Notes under the pieces: model-generated
The model's input: only the letters and a program-made list of their open reading frames with translations
Database searches by the model: none
What the model was told of the DNA's origin: nothing
Source of the DNA: an uncultured Planctomycetota bacterium
GTDB lineage: Bacteria > Planctomycetota > Planctomycetia > Pirellulales > Thermoguttaceae
Assembly: GCA_902797455.1 (NCBI GenBank)
Contig: CADBTE010000372.1
Location: 1-5,608, forward strand
Length of the DNA stretch: 5,608 nucleotides
Direction of reading: 5' to 3'
Shown here: piece by piece, positions 1 to 3,802 of the stretch
How positions within the stretch are numbered: position 1 is the stretch's first letter
How the letters are laid out: each line of letters opens with the position of its first letter
Made by a program: the position numbers and the translations under genes

Positions 1-822
1 CGCCAAAACCGCCGGACCGTTGAAGTTTTCGGGGACCAGAAGGATGGATCTGGTCCGGTCTTCACGCCCGAAGAGCTCCACGAGCGCCTGACAGTCGCTC
101 AGACGGCGGGCGACCGACACCTTCCACGAGGGATTGACCCGAAAATGCCGGCCGTAAGAGAGCACATGGGCGTCCCAGAGGGTCGGGTTTTCGGTGTATT
201 TGAGCATATCGCGCACACGCGGGGCGAACGATTGCTCGCACAGCTGGCAGCCGGTGGACGGCTGCGGGATTTTTTCGACCCCAAAGCGGCTGCGTGCCAG
301 GGCGATTAAGCCGCTTCGCCCCCGACCGGTGCAGGAAAAAAGACGTTCGCGGCAGACCAGACCGGACTGTTCCGGTTCGGTGATCGGGAGGACCTTGGCG
401 CTTAACGGACGCAGGAGTTTGCCGGCCAGGCCCGACTCGCTGGCGATGAGCGACAGCTGGTGCATCATCTGACTGTGCGGACGCTGACCGACCACCTCGC
501 CGGTGGCGACAAAATCGGCACCGCGGCGAATCATCACGTCACGGGCGCGCCGCAGCATCATCGTCCGGCAGTCGATACAGGGATTCACCGCTTTGCCGAA
601 CCCCCAGCGCGGTTTTTTGAGCATCGCCGTGTAGTCGTTGGCGAGCGTTTCGACCAATACCTCGATCCCCAGCTCTCGGCCGAGACGGCACGATTCCTCA
701 CAGCCGTTATGGAAAGGGGTGACGATATTCAATCCTGTGACGCCGATGTTTTGCGCCTGAAGGATACAGACCGCCAGAATCGAGTCCAGTCCGCCCGAGA
801 ACAGTACTATCGCCTCTGCCAC
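1..822 (-). CDS. PP-loop ATP-pyrophosphatase, MnmA/ThiI-like tRNA thiolation family (3' end cut off by the window)
   Basis: The visible 274 codons encode a cytosolic enzyme of the PP-loop superfamily, which adenylates a substrate carbonyl; the relatives MnmA and ThiI do this to uridine in tRNA before sulfur insertion. Seen: the P-loop FSGGLDS at residues 8-14; NPCIDCR at 80-86, resembling the NPCxxCN motif of MnmA; ATGEVVGQRPHSQ at 106-118, where MnmA has ATGHY; and STGCQLCE at 189-196, resembling the region around the second catalytic Cys of MnmA. Cysteines at 82, 85, 192 and 195 are therefore candidates for sulfur transfer or metal binding. The GTG start at 822 is fixed by an in-frame TAG (832-834) only three codons upstream, and AGGGG lies 6 nt before it. 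The gene lies about 130 bp after lptF/G, with a TATAAT between. The C-terminus is outside the window. The exact substrate (2-thio- or 4-thiouridine, or another) is inferred, and the gene is probably not canonical mnmA because the motifs are diverged. Confidence 0.8.
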   Translation of the reverse strand, partial: MAEAIVLFSGGLDSILAVCILQAQNIGVTGLNIVTPFHNGCEESCRLGRELGIEVLVETLANDYTAMLKKPRWGFGKAVNPCIDCRTMMLRRARDVMIRRGADFVATGEVVGQRPHSQMMHQLSLIASESGLAGKLLRPLSAKVLPITEPEQSGLVCRERLFSCTGRGRSGLIALARSRFGVEKIPQPSTGCQLCEQSFAPRVRDMLKYTENPTLWDAHVLSYGRHFRVNPSWKVSVARRLSDCQALVELFGREDRTRSILLVPENFNGPAVLA

Positions 823-903
823 CGTTTGCCCCTAATAAACCAGTTTGCCCCGGAATGCCCGTCATCTCCGCGGCCAAGCGCGAAACCAAAACTACCGGCG
901 AAG

Positions 904-909
904 ATTATA
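904..909 (-). promoter_or_regulatory. Possible -10 box of the PP-loop gene
   Basis: A perfect TATAAT on the minus strand lies 81 bases before the GTG start at 822. The 11 bases around it (901-911, read GGTATAATCTT) are identical to those at the pheS promoter. The -35 position is poor: CTAGAA at 17-bp spacing shares only two bases with TTGACA. This is a plausible separate promoter for the thiolase-like gene, but no more than that. Confidence 0.4.
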
Positions 910-936
910 CCCGCTGCGGCGTTTATTTCTAGTAAG

Positions 937-950
937 CGGGAGACTTCCCG
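937..950 (-). other. Small GC-rich hairpin just after the lptF/G stop
   Basis: CGGGA (937-941) and TCCCG (946-950) form a perfect 5-bp stem with a 4-base loop, starting two bases after the lptF/G stop codon (953-955). No run of U follows on the minus strand, so an ordinary intrinsic terminator is not supported. It could be a 3'-end stabilising stem or a weak terminator. Confidence 0.3.
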
Positions 951-952
951 TG

Positions 953-2203
953 TCAGCTGCGTCTTAAATCGGACAGAAGGTTGACCGCCGCCGGGACAAA
1001 AAGAAACAGCGGAATCCACGCTCCGAGTATGGGGGAGCCCGAACGGGAACCGAAATAGGCGCCGGCGAAAGTTGTCCCCATAAACAGACCCGCGGCCAAC
1101 AGACCGTTGGCGATCCCCGCCAGCGGTTTTTTATTCGCCGAGAGAAAGAGAATCGGAAGCCCGAGCATCAGCGGGAGGATATCGAAAATTGGCCTCAAAA
1201 CCCGCTGATGTACACGAAACTTAAGGTCCCTGGCCGCCTTCGAGGCGATATCCTGGGCCGCGTTGGCGGTAATCGACGGATTTCCCACGGCGGCGATCAG
1301 CTGAGCGGTCGAGGCGTTGAATTTCCAGTTATCACCGGCGGCTAAGATCATGGGGGGGAGCCCCGTGACGATGAAGCAGTCGGTCGGCTCCAGGGAAGGG
1401 GTATCACTGGGGGAATAAAGGATGATGGTCTGCGCTGAGTCGGTCGGTTTTTCCGGCTCGTTATCCCCTTCGGATGTCGTCGGTTCTTGGGCGGAGATCG
1501 GGGTACCGGAGTGCGCCTTGCCGAGCAGATCGAGCGACGGGGAGGAGAGAATCTCTTTGGGGCGGCGGACGTTGCGCAGAAGGTAGCCGTTGGGAAGATT
1601 GTCATCTTTGGGGTGCCACTGGGCGCTTTCGGCGGTCAGTTCGCTGCCGTAGCGCGACAGCAGCGCCGGGAGTGAGACGATCGGCTCGTTAATGATTCCC
1701 TGATTGGGGAGAATGGTCTGACCGCCAATCTTAATGTGGGTAAAACTGTCGGTCATCTTAAAGACGGGGTATTCCGTTCGGTTTTCCGCTAACCCCTGCG
1801 GGGTCTGAATAATTTGGACGGCGTGAGCGGGGATGAAAAACTCTCTGGTCCAAAAAGCGAAACCGCAAAGGATCAGTCCGACGATGAGCATAGGGGTCAT
1901 CAAGCGGCGATACGGGACCCCCATCGCCTGGAGGGCGATCAGCTCGTTTTTGCGGATCATCGAGCTGACGACCATCATCGTTGAGATCAAAACCAGCATC
2001 GGGAGGAGCATATCGATTCCGGTGGCGCCTCGGTAGAGGTAATATTCCAAAAGAATCGACCAGGCCGGGCGATCCCCTTTGACGGAGAGGTAATCCTGGT
2101 TGGTCGTCAAGTCGGCGACAACATACAGGCCGCCGATCACGCAGGTCCAGAGCAAAAGCCAGGTCACGAACCGGCGGATGAGGTATCGATCGATGATTTT
2201 CAT
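953..2203 (-). CDS. LptF/LptG-family LPS export permease
   Basis: This complete 416-residue inner-membrane protein belongs to the YjgP/YjgQ (LptF/LptG) family. Two such subunits and the ATPase LptB form the ABC transporter that extracts lipopolysaccharide from the inner membrane and passes it to the Lpt bridge. Seen: an N-terminus of family type (MKIIDRYLIRRF); hydrophobic helices near residues 13-32, 62-83 and 101-118; a periplasmic domain from about 120 to 330; and three more helices near 337-355, 362-384 and 391-411. The segment RKNELIALQAMGVPYRRL (84-101) matches the conserved cytoplasmic loop that couples to LptB, and RVLRPIFDILPLMLGLPI (334-351) matches the start of the C-terminal membrane half. 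Residues 238-258 are an acidic, Pro/Thr/Ser-rich stretch that looks like a disordered insertion in the periplasmic domain. No clear Shine-Dalgarno precedes the ATG at 2203, but the N-terminus fits the family. LptF cannot be told from LptG here, and no partner permease is adjacent. Confidence 0.9.
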   Translation of the reverse strand: MKIIDRYLIRRFVTWLLLWTCVIGGLYVVADLTTNQDYLSVKGDRPAWSILLEYYLYRGATGIDMLLPMLVLISTMMVVSSMIRKNELIALQAMGVPYRRLMTPMLIVGLILCGFAFWTREFFIPAHAVQIIQTPQGLAENRTEYPVFKMTDSFTHIKIGGQTILPNQGIINEPIVSLPALLSRYGSELTAESAQWHPKDDNLPNGYLLRNVRRPKEILSSPSLDLLGKAHSGTPISAQEPTTSEGDNEPEKPTDSAQTIILYSPSDTPSLEPTDCFIVTGLPPMILAAGDNWKFNASTAQLIAAVGNPSITANAAQDIASKAARDLKFRVHQRVLRPIFDILPLMLGLPILFLSANKKPLAGIANGLLAAGLFMGTTFAGAYFGSRSGSPILGAWIPLFLFVPAAVNLLSDLRRS

Positions 2204-2356
2204 CGTTGGTGGGAAACTTTTACGGCGTTTGATCTATCTAAAAATGCGTGGAACACCCACGGATGTACTGTTTTGTTACTTTGGCGAAAAGGGAGAAAAA
2301 AATCAAGAGGAACTCGGCCGTTTTTTCGTTATTTCCCGGGGCTTTTTCCCTGTACC

Positions 2357-2386
2357 TAGACTATGTTAAGGGGGACGTGGTATAAT
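2357..2386 (+). promoter_or_regulatory. Promoter of pheS (extended -10)
   Basis: The -10 hexamer TATAAT (2381-2386) is perfect and is preceded by TGG, giving the TGnTATAAT extended form. A four-of-six -35 match, TAGACT (2357-2362), lies 18 bp upstream. Transcription would start near 2392-2393, leaving a leader of about 137 nt before the pheS start. This is the strongest promoter-like sequence in the window. Confidence 0.65.
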
Positions 2387-2415
2387 CTTGCGATGGCGGG
2401 GATTTGTTCTAAGGA

Positions 2416-2455
2416 ACCGCCCGCCGACGCTGTTGGGGGAATCTCCGGCGGCGGT
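2416..2455 (+). other. Leader hairpin 1 upstream of pheS
   Basis: Bases 2416-2426 can pair with 2446-2455, giving ten pairs with C2422 bulged and almost all G-C; the loop is 19 nt and contains GGGGGA. The hairpin lies inside the predicted pheS leader, starting about 24 nt after the inferred transcription start. No U-run follows, so it is not an intrinsic terminator. Its role is unknown; it may be a structural or regulatory leader element. Confidence 0.4.
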
Positions 2456-2490
2456 CGACAGAAGACAAAGGATTCGAAAAAACCATTGGG

Positions 2491-2516
2491 AGCTTTCCTC
2501 GTTGCCGCGGGAAGCT
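2491..2516 (+). promoter_or_regulatory. Leader hairpin 2, ending next to the pheS ribosome-binding site
   Basis: AGCTTTCC (2491-2498) pairs with GGGAAGCT (2509-2516) over 8 bp with one G-U pair, and the loop is 10 nt. The 3' arm ends two bases before GGAGA (2519-2523), which sits 6 nt before the GTG start of pheS. A stem this close could affect ribosome access. No T-box features and no Phe-rich leader peptide were seen. Confidence 0.4.
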
Positions 2517-2529
2517 TTGGAGAAAGACA

Positions 2530-3543
2530 GTGCAGGAAATCAAAGAACGGTTGGAGCGTGACTTAGCCAATGCCAAGAGCGCGGCCGATGTTGAGCAGAT
2601 CCGTGTCCATTACCTCGGCCGCAAGGGGTGTATCACCACGCTGGCCAAAGGGACCGACTTTAGCCGTTTTTCGCCCGAAGAGAAAAAGCAGTTCGGGATC
2701 CGGCTCAACCAGCTGAAAAATTTCGCCGCCGAGGCCATTCAAAAGGCAAGTCAGCAAGCCGGCGCCGCGGCGCCAAACAAGAAGGCACCCGCGCTGGACC
2801 TTACCGCTCCCGGGGCCGGACGCCGCCTTGGAGCGCTGCATCCGATCACGCTCACCCAGATGGAATTGGAGGATATCTTTCAGGGGATGGGGTTTTCGGT
2901 ACTGGCCGGGCCCGAGGTCGAGTCGGAGTATTTTTGTTTCGAGGCGCTGAATATCCCGCACGATCACCCGGCGCGTGACATGCAGGATACCTTCTGGCTG
3001 AAGAACAACCTGATCCTCCGGACCCACACCTCCGCCAACCAGGTTCGAACGCTTCTGCGCTTCGGCGCGCCGATCCGGGCGGTCTTCCCCGGGCGCTGCT
3101 TCCGTTACGAGGCGGTTGACCCAAGCCACGAGAACACCTTCTATCAGTGCGAGGGATTGGTGGTCGATGAAAACATCTCGGTGGCCAACCTCATTGCCGT
3201 GATGAAGACCCTTTTAAGCGAGGTCTTCCGCCGCGACGTAAAGGTCCGTCTGCGTCCGGGGTTCTTCCCCTTCGTCGAGCCGGGCTTTGAGCTCGATTTG
3301 AATTGCCTCCTGTGCGGAGGGAAGGGGTGCTCGACCTGCGGCGACGGCTGGATCGAGCTTATCCCCTGCGGATTGGTCCACCCCGAAGTGCTGCGCCACG
3401 GCGGGATCGACCCGACAAGATACAGCGGGTTCGCGTTTGGCATTGGCCTGACGCGTCTGGCGATGATGAAATACGGGATCCGCGATATCCGATCACTCAA
3501 CGCCGGCGATTTGCGCTTCAATAAGCAGTTCGCCGTGCTTTAG
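2530..3543 (+). CDS. pheS: Phenylalanyl-tRNA synthetase alpha subunit
   Basis: This is the catalytic alpha chain of the (alpha-beta)2 class II enzyme that charges tRNA-Phe in the cytosol. The product is 337 residues, full length for bacterial PheS. Seen in order: the N-terminal coiled-coil region with VHYLGRKG at 26-33 (family: KYLGKKG); motif 1 with GFSVLAGPEVE (121-131) and ALNIPHDHPARDMQDTFW (139-156); HTSANQVR (166-173); motif 2 with FPGRCFRYEAVDPSHENTFY (186-205) then EGLVVD (208-213); the Phe pocket FPFVEPGFELD (246-256); and motif 3 with GFAFGIGLTRLAMMKYGI (300-317). A302 occupies the place of the E. coli specificity residue Ala294. A Cys4 insert (C259, C262, C267, C270) is of a kind known from many bacterial PheS. 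The GTG start is supported by GGAGA 6 nt upstream and by the normal N-terminus. pheT is not next to it; the next plus-strand gene is unrelated. Confidence 0.97.
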   Translation: MQEIKERLERDLANAKSAADVEQIRVHYLGRKGCITTLAKGTDFSRFSPEEKKQFGIRLNQLKNFAAEAIQKASQQAGAAAPNKKAPALDLTAPGAGRRLGALHPITLTQMELEDIFQGMGFSVLAGPEVESEYFCFEALNIPHDHPARDMQDTFWLKNNLILRTHTSANQVRTLLRFGAPIRAVFPGRCFRYEAVDPSHENTFYQCEGLVVDENISVANLIAVMKTLLSEVFRRDVKVRLRPGFFPFVEPGFELDLNCLLCGGKGCSTCGDGWIELIPCGLVHPEVLRHGGIDPTRYSGFAFGIGLTRLAMMKYGIRDIRSLNAGDLRFNKQFAVL

Positions 3544-3557
3544 GTCTGGGGTTTCTT

Positions 3558-3602
3558 CCGGGGACGCTGGGATCAAGACGTGTTTTTTGACCGTTTCCCC
3601 GG
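3558..3602 (+). terminator. Possible weak terminator or 3' structure after pheS
   Basis: CCGGGGA (3558-3564) is the perfect complement of TCCCCGG (3596-3602), giving a 7-bp GC-rich stem enclosing 31 bases. Those bases include a second small pairing, TCAA (3573-3576) with TTGA (3587-3590). Only TATTTT follows, which is a poor U-run. It lies 15 bases after the pheS stop, where a terminator would be expected. Confidence 0.25.
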
Positions 3603-3790
3603 TATTTTCACCCAGGGAACGCGAAATTTTTCGGAAAGAGGCGTATTTGATGGTAACTAAAGATACCCGGCGGGAAACATATACCTGACGCAACAGGGGG
3701 TATTCGCCCGGCGGCAAGAGGGAAACAACCGCTTTTTGTGTGGAAAGCATTTGGGGCATTTCCGCGGGACGAAAGGCAATAGAAATTAAA

Positions 3791-3797
3791 AAGGAGG
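3791..3797 (+). promoter_or_regulatory. Strong ribosome-binding site of the exported protein gene
   Basis: AAGGAGG lies 5 bases before the ATG at 3803. It is the best Shine-Dalgarno match in the window and it fixes the start of the following gene. Confidence 0.85.
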
Positions 3798-3802
3798 ACA
3801 AA

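Larger units (their letters stand above)
2204..2529. other. Divergent intergenic region between lptF/G and pheS
   Basis: This 326-bp gap separates two divergently transcribed genes. The lptF/G side (2204-2350) is rich in A/T tracts and has no promoter I can defend on the minus strand. The pheS side holds an extended -10 promoter (2357-2386) and a leader with two hairpins, both listed separately. The plus-strand open frames that cross this gap have no convincing start signal or recognisable protein, so I call none of them a gene. Confidence 0.6.
3544..3802. other. Intergenic region between pheS and the exported protein gene
   Basis: These 259 bases hold no gene I can support. There is a long-loop inverted repeat just after pheS (3558-3602) and a second short inverted repeat, ATACCC (3663-3668) with GGGTAT (3698-3703). 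A related GC block, CCCGGCGG, occurs at 3666-3673 and again at 3707-3714. I could not find a well-spaced -35/-10 pair for the downstream gene. Its start is marked by the strong ribosome-binding site at the right end. Confidence 0.5.

Noticed and set aside
460..984. A 174-residue plus-strand frame over the PP-loop gene.
   Set aside because: It is antisense to the SGGLDS and NPCxxC motifs on the minus strand, with no ribosome-binding site or domain of its own.
2363..2566. A 67-residue plus-strand frame in the pheS leader, considered as a leader peptide.
   Set aside because: It is not rich in Phe, overlaps the pheS start in another frame, and begins upstream of the predicted transcription start.
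2563..3129. A 188-residue minus-strand frame inside pheS.
   Set aside because: It is fully antisense to a confidently identified synthetase and has no family resemblance.
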